Shown here piece by piece: positions 34,601 through 44,900 of a stretch of 64,000 nt of DNA (its first letter is position 1; every line of letters begins with the position of its first letter). Below the pieces are notes generated by a model. It was not told where the DNA came from, searched no databases, and saw only the letters and a program-made list of their open reading frames with translations. The position numbers were made by a program, and so were the translations under genes. Origin of the DNA: Brachionus plicatilis (Eukaryota; Rotifera; Eurotatoria; Ploima; Brachionidae). The stretch is from positions 824,457 to 888,456 of the forward strand of contig QEOQ01000573.1 in NCBI GenBank assembly GCA_010279815.1, read 5' to 3'.

Positions 34601-37600
34601 TATTTTAAGAAAGGATTATTGACACATTGTATATAGTTTTTTTCTTTGTAAAAATTGATCTATATATCAATTTGTAGAGGAGAAAAATCTAAATCATTTC
34701 ACAGTCAGATACTATCGAGAATTTGCGTAAAAAAAATTTTTTTTCGTTAATTTTGCAATTTTTTTGGGATGCCTGTAAAAACAGCACCCATCAAAAAAGC
34801 GAAAAAAAAGCACCCTGTGTAAATCGCATTAAATATTATAAAATACCTTTTTTTTTTTGATATATTTATTTCTAACAACCTCAACTTTAATAAACATCAA
34901 TTTTTATATTAAAAAAATATTGTTATTATATAAAATTTTCAAGTTTTAAAATAATTTGTACATAACACTTTAAAACACCCTGCAACACCCTTTTGATTCT
35001 GATAGAGGAGAAAAAGAAATTTTGTCATTTTGGCTCTTTAGCAATACATCCTAAATCTCTAATTTCCTAATTTTTTTTAAATATATTTTCATTGAATGAT
35101 TTGCTATGATACAAATTTAATATGACAATCAATATTCAAAAAAAGGAAATAATTTACAAAATTTTTTTTATTATGAAGTCTTGAAGTCTAATAAGAGACC
35201 CAAAAAATAGTCTTTATTTTTATTAAATTTCTCTTTTTTAATAATTTAAAAAATAAATGTTGAAAAATGCTTTTTATTTAAAAATTTAATTTCATATTAT
35301 ATTACAAAAAGTTACCCTAGAATCAACATTAAAAATCCGGTCTAAACCTGTTTTAGCGGTTTTTATAGGGTTTTTACATGTCCAGACCTTTTGAAAAATA
35401 ATTTGCCAAGCAGAACTTTTTCTCCTCTATCAGAATCAAAAGGGTGTTGCAGGGTGTTTTATAAACTTAATAGGGTGTTTCAGGGTGTTTTAAAGTGTTA
35501 TGTACAAATTATTTTAAAACTTGAAAATTTTATATAATAACAATATTTTTTTAATATAAAAATTGATGTTTATTAAAATTGAGGTTGTTAGAAATAAATA
35601 TATCAAAAAAAAAAGGTATTTTATAATATTTAATGCGATTTACACAGGGTGCTTTTTTTTCGCTTTTTTGATGGGTGCTGTTTTTACAGGCATCCATTTT
35701 TTTGCAGATTTTTTTTAAAAAAATTTTAAAAATAATTTACGAAAAATTATTACAAATTAAATTTATTTTCACATTCAATATTTTCTAACCAAAAAATTTT
35801 GCTATTATCAATAAAGCAATTAGAGAATTTTTTTTATTTACTTAAACATTAGTTTTTGGTAAAATCTTTAAGAATTTTACAAATGTAAACACATAATTTT
35901 TTTATTTTTATTTTAGCTGAATCTATTAATTAATTTTTTATTAAACAATAATGATAATAATATATATAAGCTACAGCAAGACTAGCTTGCGTAGCTCCTT
36001 GCAAATAAAACATAGAAAGGTACTGAAAAAGAAATCCTGTTTAAATTTTTAGGTCAAAATAAGATTTAAGATTACAGATAGAAAAAGCTGTAAAAGAAAA
36101 TTTTAATAAATAAATGTTCATGTTCAAGATTGTTGACTAGACCGGAAGGCACCATATCCGTTCTTGAACTTGTTGACCGAGTCGGGGTCTGTCACAATTA
36201 AATATATTAAAAAATAATTTAGGTGGAAGACCACCAGGACTGTTCCGTACGGCTTGCGCCTAATTTTTTATTAGAGAAGAGCTGAATTTAGGCTAATTTT
36301 ATTCTTTGTTATTTATTATAATTAATTTATTTGTTTAACTATACAGCACTTAAGTTCTCTCAAATAGTTCTTAAAGGTATATATATTTTAGATTATATTT
36401 TTTAAGAACAAGAAATTTACTGGCGAAAGCCAGAAGTTTTGAGTCAAAAATCAGAAGATTGATCTCAGAATTATCGTGATTTGATATTTTATCAGCTGAT
36501 AAATCACTAATTAGACTTTTTTCTAAGTTTGACCAATTTATCTGATTCAAAAGTTCAAAATTTGAGTTTTTACTTAAACTATGCTTCAAATCCAAATTTT
36601 ACCCTATTTTAAAATTTGCTTGAATATTATTCATTTAATTCTAATTAAAAAAATTTCAACTTTTTAAAATATGTTGATTCAATTTAATGAATTTATGTTT
36701 TTCTTTATTTTCAAAATCTTAAAATTCTAGTCTGACTAATAAACATATTAAACTTATAAAATGAATTTAATTTAAAAAAAATAAACTGAAATTAAAACAA
36801 AATAAGATGCATTAAAATTAATGATTATAATTTTTCGTAAAATTTTCACTTTAAATTTTCAACAAATCTTTACGTAAAATTCGCATAAATTATGACCATC
36901 TTCGGCGTTTTTTTACACTTGTTTTTACGATGATTTAAAATTTTTTTTTTCGGTTTATAAATTTACTGGGTTTGATATATAGATTATTCTTATATAGGTC
37001 ATGCATAAGGAAGTTATGATTTATTAGAAATAAAAAACTGTTTGCAAAGTGTCAATCGTCCTTTTCCAGAATTCTGATAATTTTTTTATAAAATTGCCAA
37101 AAAGAAAAACAGTAAAATTTCTAATAATTAATTTTGAATTTTTATTAGATAAAAACATTTTTAAAAATAGGGAAAATTGAAAAAGGATGAAAAGGAAGAA
37201 AAGGAAGGGTTTAAAATTTCTTTAGAGATAATAGTAAAAAACTATAAAATGTCTGTATTGTTTTTAAATTAGTTTAGTCAATTTTTAAATTTTTTTTTAG
37301 GCATTGTAACATAGTCAAAAATTAGATCATTATTTAATGAATTTTAGTAAGATTTGAAGATAAAATTACTTGTAATTGAAGTATGCATTAATATGAACTT
37401 TGTATCTTTGTAAAAATTAGGAGAGCAAAATGATTTTATTTAATTAAAACAAATGAAATACTATATTATATAAAAAGAGCTGAACATTCGATTAAATCAG
37501 GGTTGTTTAAAAGTTCCAAAAAAATCCAAGTCCGGACTTTTTTTTTTAATTTGCTAGATCAGGCTTCATATAAAAACATTTATATACTCTTGGGTTGTCT

Positions 37601-39857
37601 AATGAAATAGATTTGCAATAGATCAAAATTTTCTTGAAATTTTAGCATAAATTTCTTCACAATTCTTCTTCAGTATTCAAAATTAAGATAAAAAAAAAGT
37701 CCGGACTTGGACTTGACTTGAGACTTGTGACTTTTAAACAACTCTTGATTAAATATATATAATATTAAATTCAAAAATTTTAATCTAAATCTAAAATAAA
37801 ATAAAATTAACGATAAAAATATTGATACAAGCAATGACAGCCGTCTGATAAAATTTATTTTTTAATATGATAATTTAGATAACAGGTGTTTAGTGCAATT
37901 CAGTCAAAAAGAAAAGTACAAAATGATAAAAAAATTATACAACTTTTTTTCAATAAATCAAGCACAAAATTGTAATTCTTTCAATGCAATTTGGTGCAAC
38001 ATTCACAGTTACATTTAATGTCAAAATTAGCTGAAATTAAATGTCATGATATTTTATCTCGGGGAATTTGCAGAGATTTTTGACATCATTAGCAGACTTC
38101 GATACTTGGCCCAACTATGAATGTAGCACTATGTTGCATTAAAAGATCAAGTTTAAATTAAATTAAAGTTTAAATGTGTTTTAAATTAGAAAAGAGCAAT
38201 AAGCTTTTTTTAAGAGTTCATTTCCTTATTTTTATTTTATTTTATTTGCGGGGCTAAATTTAGTTTAAAAAAAACTTCTTTCGATTCTTCAAATTTTAAA
38301 AATCTTTGTCAAAAATCTATTTAGTTATTTTGTTTAGTTGTAATTTTTTTAAACAAATGAAATTTTCAACAAAAGAAATATTTAAGAAGTTAAATAACTT
38401 TTAGAAAGGAAATATTCAGTTTTGATAAACCATTCTACTAATTATTAATATTTTTTATTTAATATTCGTAAAATATATTTAATATGGGATCTAAACTTGA
38501 AACTTAATTACGCTTTTTCTAAAATTCAACTTTTTGTGCGGCACTTAATTTTAAGATTTAAGTATTAATGCTGGGTTTATTTTTGATTATTGGGTTTTAA
38601 AAATGCACTTAAACCCGAAAATTTAAATTTTAATGCATGCATATATAAATAGTCTTTTTTTAGCATGGGGTTGATCTAGGCTTATGAATGCAGTCAAATC
38701 CGAATTTCAAGTTTTGATTCATGCAATACTGTGCAAGAGTATACGGTTTTTGATAAAATTTTAAATAAAATAAAAAAATGACTAAAGTAATATCAAAAGA
38801 AATATATTTTAGAGTATTTTTGTGAATCTAATGTGTAAATTACGTACATGAGTTCTTGTACCAAACTTAAAATAACCTTTAAAAAAATTGAATTGAATTT
38901 TGATTAGCTTATTTTTAAGATTATGAAAAAGTTGAAATAACAAAATTGATCAATTTATCAAAAAATAAAATAGACGAAACCACATATTTTTTCTTAAATG
39001 GATATAAATCATTCATACCTGTTCAAGGTTTAATATATAAAATGGTCTTTTATTCAAAAGAGGAAAATACTGCTCAAAGTGTAATTTTATTCAAGCCTTT
39101 AGATTCCCCTCAAATAGTTTCAATTGATACATTCAAACAAACAAGCATTTTAAAAAAAATTAATTTGATTTTTTCAATACGAGACAATTCGCCTCAAGCC
39201 TCGATTCAAAGACTATGCACTATGATATCACAATTTTCAAAATATATAAAATCAGTCAATTTTTTAATCATCAATTATTCAAATTCAAACATCAGAGTAC
39301 CAAAACTAAAGATTAAAGGTGTAAAGAACAAAATTGATAAAATCAGGTTAATGGATGCAAATTTGTACTATAACGATGATTATGTTCAATTGGAGACAAT
39401 AAGACACTTCTCCAAAAAAATTTCAAAAAATTCTCTAATTGTGTATATGCCATCAAATGTAAAATTTGGACAAGACGCCTTGAAAAGATTGGTCATAAAT
39501 TCTAAAATAAAAAAACAAGTTTTTTTTCCCATTGCCTATAATTTTTATCCATATTCAGCAAAGAAATCTTTATTAAATGATAATGGGTATTTTGATGGTG
39601 AAAGCAAGGACATTGTCTCATTTTATAATCTAGACTTTATCAAATTTGATAATGAAAAGATCAGATCGACTTTTGAATTATTCAATAAAAGCAATGTGGA
39701 AATATTAAACGTGGCTGATAGTGACTTGCATTTGGAATGGACAATTTACAAAGGATGCCATTTTTTGAATACAAATGATTCGTACAAATGCATTAACAGA
39801 AGGTTGAACAGTTTTGGAAATCATTTGAATTTTTTAAGCTTTTTATTCAAAAATTAA
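25635..39857 (+). CDS. Chondroitin polymerising factor-like protein (CHPF-like, unit 1)
   Basis: Five exons, 25635-26012, 26088-26189, 27266-27385, 34188-34500 and 38920-39857, join in phase to give 616 residues despite introns of 6.8 and 4.4 kb filled with transposons. It has a type II membrane anchor (about 10-26). An N-terminal GT31-like domain aligns with the synthase, and a C-terminal GT7/CHGN-like domain aligns too (VFFPIAYNFYP against VYFPIFFSQF, SYKCINRRL against QFKMCLKSK). Both metal sites are lost: IIHES (115-119) replaces RADDD, and MPSNV (481-485) replaces VDIDF. The acidic WGKED motif is also gone. Such a pseudo-enzyme fits chondroitin polymerising factor, which pairs with the active synthase in the Golgi and has little activity alone. 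The divergent synthase next door supports the pairing. The splice model is mine and untested. Confidence 0.8.
27014..27178. mobile_element. Small MITE in CHPF-like intron 3
   Basis: Inverted ends ACCGTATTCCCTCGTT...ACGAGGGAATACGGT, with paired inner motifs TTGCAG and AGAACC. GC-rich relative to the flanks. No ORF; superfamily not resolved. Confidence 0.75.
28137..28790 (-). pseudogene. Tigger-type transposase remnant
   Basis: The minus strand begins with a psq-like helix-turn-helix piece (KRKCISLETKVEIIKKH). A CENP-B-type DNA-binding domain follows (SSFDDVDKAVLFWFEQVQ, GIEIQLQALKYATMLGH, DFKASN), then after a jump an acidic C-terminal tail (NDDSDSAVEEIEKP...SIKDFVKKQ). The DDE catalytic core is missing between them, and stops or frameshifts interrupt the N-terminal part. 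It is an internally deleted, inactive copy. Confidence 0.8.
28830..28876. repeat. Perfect hairpin near LINE 5' end
   Basis: GTTTTTTAACTAAATAATTA pairs perfectly with the downstream arm, leaving a 7-nt loop. It lies just inside the inferred 5' boundary of the LINE and may mark its 5' UTR. Confidence 0.7.
28989..30425 (+). CDS. LINE ORF1 protein
   Basis: 478 residues from the ATG at 28989 (MEQSQQVNES). A coiled coil with heptad spacing runs over about residues 145-205 (EIEDVHLDVKRTKNQMKSLI through ENLLNENKTLKSVVE). It is followed by a Ser/Asn/Lys-rich low-complexity stretch and a C-terminal globular segment with KSFKFSISVFDLEKI and WPRGAVINRY; that last motif recurs in ORF1 proteins of other non-LTR elements. 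No CCHC knuckles seen. ORF1 proteins of this kind coat the element RNA and act as nucleic acid chaperones. The frame is open and ends 13 nt before the likely ORF2 start, so both probably come from one bicistronic transcript. Confidence 0.8.
   Translation: MEQSQQVNESVPSHSEPECLFYLSQFALRSLDDQCKSELTSFYVSRLDQFARIPQNDLTECFKQLQIEMIKHLRKELSFQLLAHHSLQGSFMLRSISSLNSLSKDIYAITHLSLNNNVSETDFLVVYKKTQNTHPLDEDDLNDIYTEIEDVHLDVKRTKNQMKSLIEMVKIQSSQIENLLNENKTLKSVVETNNLILKQIQTTLSNLPSDFPNLPLISSLSTSDKNTTQQVYHSFAHAINSSSSKTNNTPRSQKRSAPHDLASKTNSNQNGNKTQKTHHTPTLAINNSSSSAFPIRPNTQPFNQKSVRSFDSSLPDSSSKPIENSRENEYKVAGPRKKAKKSSIETYVKTSGQGNITGLKSCERTVEIYLGRISNEESIENVKKAVHSIVQYFNFEQITTTHGLFKSFKFSISVFDLEKIKDKNNWPRGAVINRYHKPFALRQRYTISTSSNAQPSSSGTNENTQSSSEANTSNTPNQ
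30439..33489 (+). CDS. LINE ORF2: endonuclease and reverse transcriptase
   Basis: 1,016 residues from the ATG at 30439 (MPLNSFSISF); the frame is open further upstream, overlapping ORF1. The APE-type endonuclease keeps LNELWTK (catalytic Glu), IGDFNADP, LDHILVSD and LSDHLAL. The reverse transcriptase keeps RPISISNCFAQILEKLI, NQFGFKKKTSCNHA, SLDAEKAFDKIW, TGVKQGAILSSFLFNIYIDD, and the catalytic YADD. The thumb-proximal KYLGFIID follows. No RNase H domain and no C-terminal zinc knuckle are visible. All the main catalytic residues are present and there are no stops, so it could be an active or very recently active copy. Confidence 0.92.
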   Translation: MPLNSFSISFLNCYNLKSNLSYCNHLVNISNICYLNELWTKKNEFHIIKDLASSRYHKNTPLYQSDMPDYLGKSSGRPYGGQCWFLDDSCDLIESDFFNRHSSYVHLKIKGQEFVIFGVYMPFYNNKNKVDSIALYETTLSILIAHMKFFKDKNIPMFIIGDFNADPFRLTCKKSSNINKLDSLLYNFIHDNDLVLLDSLNTQFTSYTYTKYKKNSPPYYANLDHILVSDQGNILKSIQCNILSDLGNLSDHLALKLDVTYENLHCETESLYVKPQVQPRLKLEISEVFEFYNNNLSYHFFNSCLDYTDPSKPIFNAQEHVDLFYKSICDSISKASNEALDYQNIYFSSNLAKKPKKNNWFNKELKLIKDKLIDINQKIKTDPSFEPKRRQLKKEFRRAQRQQIYLNELKEQAKIESLFSLKDRNRFWKRLAQSKNKRNVRKEITLPPDKLFSHFLNLFKEDESSLSSDQINIKKHVNETFVNYTRPANLPFFELSQLKKIISEFDNSKVTGFDKISYNLLKNVNFVGFYEILLEFFNQLLLFNKIPKNLNTSKINPILKDNLKNSYDLNNIRPISISNCFAQILEKLILINSPDLYKVSNNQFGFKKKTSCNHAIFVLKETTLNYINKGSGCRIASLDAEKAFDKIWRDGLFYKLLKRLHTSYWVLLRIYYNSALAVLSLPNNLTTKPFKIETGVKQGAILSSFLFNIYIDDLIIECLNNELGALYKNLNVSIIVYADDIILISPVDSHLQMLLDICGSYGNKWRIKFNPNKTKVVNFGTQLFKSVFHLNGSELEEANQLKYLGFIIDSNLDLNTQAVINFKKVQSSFFGISYLLPKNSPTSSPKFKSFIYKTFCLSKFTYGLEALTLNSTTKDSINKLQNNLIRQMFGLKAYCHMSRVLKVLKLFNFDELYLFSKLTFIDTIKYNYLSSQFLKYMLSDPPSNKSFSSDLVLISKYFKIETSKISVHINQLKENLKINLISNDGISDSIWLCLCNLKLKHYRTLLNELIQNKRNS
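34767..35695. mobile_element. Large fold-back element in CHPF-like intron 4
   Basis: Left arm 34767-35015 and right arm 35416-35695 are reverse complements (start GGATGCCTGTAAAAACAGCA; inner end GATTCTGATAGAGGAGAAAA), with a spacer of about 400 bp. The right arm has an extra repeat of AGGGTGTTTCAGGGTGTTTT. No ORF. Confidence 0.88.
35942..36290. repeat. SINE-like island next to AT microsatellite
   Basis: AATAATATATATAAGCTACA then GCAAGACTAGCTTGCGTAGC resembles the islands at 49063 and 62440. A GC-richer stretch follows at 36130-36260 (GACCGGAAGGCACCATATCC, TTGACCGAGTCGGGGTCTG). The complement of GGAAGGCACC also occurs just upstream of the 49063 island. Likely a dispersed element; nature not settled. 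Confidence 0.4.
37498..37746. mobile_element. hAT-like MITE with perfect 8-bp target duplication
   Basis: CAGGGTTGTTTAAAAGT at left and the inverted AAGAGTTGTTTAAAAGT at right, flanked by GATTAAAT on both sides (37490-37497 and 37747-37754). Inside are the paired AAGTCCGGACTT motifs and GACTTGACTTGAGACTTG, as in the copy at 940-1358. Confidence 0.75.
37895..38142. repeat. Palindromic MITE, family B
   Basis: TGGTGCAACATTCACAGTTA in the left half pairs loosely with AACTATGAATGTAGCACTAT in the right half, with AATTTGCAGAGATTTT and TAGCAGACTTCGAT between them. A relative sits at 58268-58500, and an exact duplicate lies within 50675-52558. Confidence 0.5.
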
Positions 39858-40734
39858 AAGATTTTGTTAAAAAATTTTAAAAAAATCAGAATCAAATGTA
39901 CTTCGAATTTTATTTTTTTTTTCGAAAAATAGAATGTTTTAAATTAAACAGCAAATTTATTGATTTTTTATTTTATTTGATTAAATATTTCTATTCTTGG
40001 AATTTAATCGTGCCTTTATTTAAAAGGGTCATGCTAAAAACATTCAGATGTTCAAGTATTTTGTGATCAGTGATATCATGCTGATCGAAATTTCGACAAA
40101 AATTAAAGACAAATAATATTTTTGACAAAATTTTATTATTCAAGTCTAGTCAATACGTATTTTAAAGGAATGGATTTAAAACATATATAATTTTAATTGT
40201 ATTATTTTATTTATGGTATCTTTTGATAGATTTTACTTAAAATTTTGTCTGGATTGCTTTAATTTTTATATTTAAACTTTAAATACCCTTAAAACAAAAA
40301 ACGCTGCAAAAGCACTTGTTTTTTTAATTTAATTAGTTTATCGCCATTTATTTTGTTACCAATACTTAGAGATTTTTAAATACAAGTTATTTTACATTTT
40401 GAAAGATAAATTTGAATAAAAGAAGAATTTCATATTTAGTACAATAATCGCCCCCATACTTAACGGTATAATAGAGAATTTTTTTGAGCTTATTATGTAG
40501 ACAATTTTATCAGCTTTAATTCAAGCCTAAAGCTGTCCAAAAAAAACATAATTACAGGTATACTTTAGGGTCCAAAGATTTTAAAAATGAATATTTACCA
40601 CATCATGGTTTTTATTGATAAAAATAAAAATAATTGACAAAACATTTATTTAAATGGCATTTATTTTAAAATTACAAAATGAACTCCCTTTTTTTTAAAA
40701 ATAAATCTGAAACCTCCTTTTTTATACTTTTTCA
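39858..40734. other. Intergenic, convergent 3' ends of units 1 and 2
   Basis: Between the stop codon of the unit 1 CHPF-like gene and the fold-back at 40735. AT-rich, no gene or structured repeat recognised. Confidence 0.4.
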
Positions 40735-41695
40735 AAATGGCTGTTAATTACCTGTACTTCGTAAATAATTACTTTCTGTTGAGATTAATTACTTTTTGTT
40801 GAAAAAATAAAAATTCTATTTTGAACAAAAAAAATTTACTTGACAAGTTGAAATTAATTAGTTTTTGTTTATTTTAATTTGTTTTTGTTCATAATAATTT
40901 ATTATATTATACAATGTTTAGTTTGGAGTCTAAAAAAAATTGAAATAAAATACTGTTAGTTTTTCACAAAATAGCTGGAAACTAGCTGGGAATTATTTAA
41001 ATAGTGGCAATGCATTAATAAAAAAAAATAGGCAATTCTGAAAATTTTGTTTTATTAGAAAAAACCAATTCAAATTTAATGAATCTCGATTACATTAACT
41101 CAAGATGCAATAAACTAGAATTTGATAAAAAAGTTAATTTTGATTAATTGATTTCATTTCAATCCGCTTTAAAAAAATTGAATTAAATAGGACAGATTGG
41201 TCAGGTAGTAGATGCACTTGTATGTATTTTTTCAAGAATTATTATTGCTCTCATATTATTTCTTTAGCAGTAAACCAAAAGCTTTTAGCAATGCCATTGA
41301 AGTTTATTTAGACAAAATCAAAAGCCGGAAGACCAGCTAAAGCAAAATAATGCCTAGCTAAGCAGTAATCAATTTAGTTTTTTGTTTTTTATATTCTGTT
41401 TTTTGAAATATTGTTAAATAATATAATTATTATGAACAAAAGCTAATTAATTTCAACTTGTTAAGTAAATTTTTTTTGTGCAAAATAGAATTTTTACTTT
41501 TTCATCAAAAAGTAATGAATCTCAACAGAAAGTAATTATTTCCTAAATAAACTAATTAAATTAAACAAAAAGTAATCATTTTCAACAATAAATTTACAGC
41601 TAATTAATTTCGACAGTAAAATAATTATTTTCAACAAAAAGTAATTATATACAACAAAAAAATAAACGTAAACTAATTAATTTCAACATGGAGGT
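40735..41695. mobile_element. Fold-back element with iterated AAGTAATTA/CAACA motif
   Basis: 40740-40890 and about 41430-41600 are inverted copies. Paired landmarks are AAATTTACTTGACAAGTTGA against TCAACTTGTTAAGTAAATTT, and the complement of AAAAATTCTATTTT. Within both arms a unit close to AAAAAGTAATTATTTTCAACA is repeated several times, giving clustered near-direct repeats. No ORF. Confidence 0.75.
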
Positions 41696-41900
41696 AATAT
41701 TTTCTCTTTCAAAATTGTATAAAATTTTCGTTAAAAAACGCAAGCATACACCATTTTAATTATTTTACTTATTTTAATGAAATGAATTTTCAGAAATTAA
41801 AAATTTATTTATTATTAATTTATTTTAATTTCTAAATAAATGTAAATTTTCATTAGTTTTAGAGTTAGTTTTTAAGATTATCTTCTTGCTATCGATGAAA

Positions 41901-44900
41901 CTAAAAATATTTTTTAATATTTTTTAGGCCAAATATCCGTAATTTAGATTTTAAACACATTTTAAATTGATCATTCGACATAGCTGAAATACAATTTTTA
42001 TCATGAAAAATATGAACAATCCCTGGATCAACTGATCTGAAAATTTTAATATCGCCTAATTTTATAATATATTCCGCAATTTCAATATCTTCTTTACCCC
42101 ATTGAGTAATATTTTCATTGAATTCAATGCGATTAAAATCATTTTTGTAAATGGACAATGCATCGTAGCTGAAATGACGCCATTCACCATTTCCTTCACT
42201 AATTATATTTGAATTTTCATTTAAATCAAAATTTGTGCTGAATTGACTAAAAAATATTGGAAAATAAACTTGGGAGTTAATGCGAGTATTTGCCCATATT
42301 CGGTCTAATATTTCCGGATGGAATCTGAAATCAATATCAACAAAAAATATGATTTCATCATTAGGAACTAGTTTTGATCCCTGGTTCATGTAATGGTATC
42401 TTGAAAAATTCTTTTTTAGCTCAACAATAATAAATTTCTCACTTGAATCCATTAATTTTTGATCTTTTTGAATAAAATTTCGAATAGACAAAGAATCCGC
42501 TTCACATATTGCAATTATTACTTTCACATTTTCTTTAGCTTTAAAAAAAATTTCATTAAAACTTGTTAAAAATTCTTGCAATTTTTTTGTTCGGTTGCAA
42601 ACAGACAAAATGAAGTTGATTTTTGAAATGTTATGAAATGGTTCTCTTTCTATTTCAAAATCCAAAAAAGGAAAATTCAAACCGATATTTTGCATCAATT
42701 GAGTTTTGGTGTTTTTTTCTTTTAGAAAATTGTGAGCCAACATGTATAAATTATCATTTGGATCTGTCTGGAAATATCCAAATAGAATGCGCGATTGTGA
42801 ATAATTTGAATTTATTGTAAAAAAATGTTTTGAAAGCTCATAATTTAAATTTTTTAAAAAATCACTGAAATGTGGATGAAAACCGGTTTTTGGTCTTTCT
42901 GAATCAAGATCGTATAAACTATGAGGATCGAAAAATTTCAGATTTTTTTCTTGAATTATAGGAGGTGTGTTATTATGATTAGTTATTTCATAAATTTTGT
43001 TCTTTATTAAAGAGGCTTTGTGCCTAAGCTCAATCAAATGAACCTTTTTCATTGATTCCACATTCTTTAGCGGATGTATGCTTATCAATTTCTTGAAGGC
43101 GAATGAATTTGTTTTTTTATGAAATGAGCCATTTTGACCACTATATATATGATGAAATATTACATCACTCTATTTGAAAAAAAAAAATAAATAAAAAAAA
43201 ATTTTAAAGAATAATTTTCTTTTGCATTTAGTCAAATTTGGCTTTTTGCCTTTAATAGTTGCTGAATATTGCTTAAAATAATAAAAATAAATTGCTATCA
43301 GGCCTATACTTTTTTATCATCAATTTAACTTCACCTCTATAAATTCACTTTTAACTATTTAAAATAAATTTTGGCGTTTAAAACGATTTTATTAACATAA
43401 ATATAGTCTTTATATTTAAAAGACTTTTTTTCAATATAAAAAAGCTTTTTGTAAAAATGCTTTTTTTTGTTAGAAAAAAAATTAAATATATTAAAATAAC
43501 TTTTAGACTTCAGAATTTTCTTTTTTTGGGATTTGAGAAATTTTAGTACAAAAATGAAAATTGTTACAATTTTTTTTATAATTGTGCTAAAATAGTTCTG
43601 TTAACAGGACGATATTGTAAAAATTTTGTTCAAGCTAAATTCAAGCTCTGCAAAAGCACTACAATTTTCTGTAAAATGCAAGCCATTAAAAATATTTTAT
43701 TATAATCTGCAATAAATTGCTGAGTTTTTACAGAGCTTGAATTAAGCTAGCAAAAATTTTTACAATATCGTCCTGTTAACAGAACTATTTTAGCACAATT
43801 ATAAAAAAATTGTAACATTTTTTATTTTTGTACTAAAATTTTGCCTCCTTTTAGTCTTAATCTTTATCTAACAATTGCTTGAGTCTCCATTCTTATTACA
43901 AAACTACTATCTGATTCACTTTCCAAATCAATAATTTTAGAATTTGTTAAAAAAATCTAAGAAATTTATCGAAAAACTTTTGGAAATAATTTTTAATAAT
44001 TATTCAATTTATTAATTAAAATTTATTTTTAATTCATTTTTATGTAGAAGTTTTGTTTTATTGAAAAAAAAATTAATTTTAGTTACAAAACAATCTCTAG
44101 CCCTGCTATCATAGCAATCAAATTGAAATTATTTTAATTCAACTCTTTAAAAAAAATAAGCCACTGAAGGCTTTATATTATATTATAAGTGATAGTTCAA
44201 ATAAAAAGCAATATTTCGGAAAAAATAAAATTTTTAATTTTTATTTTAAAATCTAATTTTTATCTAAAAATATGATTTTCTTTGATATAATTTTTATGTA
44301 AAAATACTCAAAGAATAACAATAATCTGAATCATTATGTATCTGATAAAAAAATTAAGAAGCCCTTGAATGAAAAGTTCACTTTTTTGTAATTAGTTGCC
44401 GTTAACTTTTACTCTAAAAACTAGTTGTGGGGGCAGTCAGACCTTTCCGAAAAGTCATTCCAGACAACTCATTTCCGATAAGTCATAACTCATATCCGAC
44501 AATTTTAACTAAATGAAACAACAAAATTAATTTTTAAATTTAAATTAATTAAAGGGTAAGGTAAACTGGGTCGGGGGGTGGAGTCCTGTTTTAGGGATTC
44601 GGGTATGTAATAGATTAGATTAAAATACTTAATTGAATAAGAGCTGCCTAGATTTTCGTAGATTGATTTGACTTCTATTAAAAATCTGGGTATTGGGTTA
44701 GGGCTTAGGGTTAGGGTTCATCTCCTTTTCCTGTACCTTTTTGAGCAACGGCTCCGACCTGACACATAGGTTCCTGTAACGAGTTGATCATCTACACCGC
44801 TATTATTACCCAGTCGAAACCGGTGCACCTATTTTTTATGATGAAAGGGTTCTAAACATTCGTCCCGTACTGCAGAGATATCTTAAAGATTTTTTCACCC

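Larger units (their letters stand above)
37098..38981. repeat. Segmental duplication, source block (unit 1)
   Basis: 1,884 bp nearly identical to 50675-52558, which has exactly the same length. I saw only a few mismatches, mainly in the first 250 bp. It covers the end of CHPF-like intron 4 and the first 62 bp of exon 5. Confidence 0.93.

Noticed and set aside
36371..36595. A 74-residue Ser/Asn/Lys-rich frame on the minus strand in CHPF-like intron 4
   Set aside because: Composition typical of random AT-rich DNA; no motif, no splice context, no copy elsewhere in the window.
44695..44721. Telomere-like TTAGGG repeats
   Set aside because: Only about three imperfect units inside a SINE-bearing element; too short to call an interstitial telomere.
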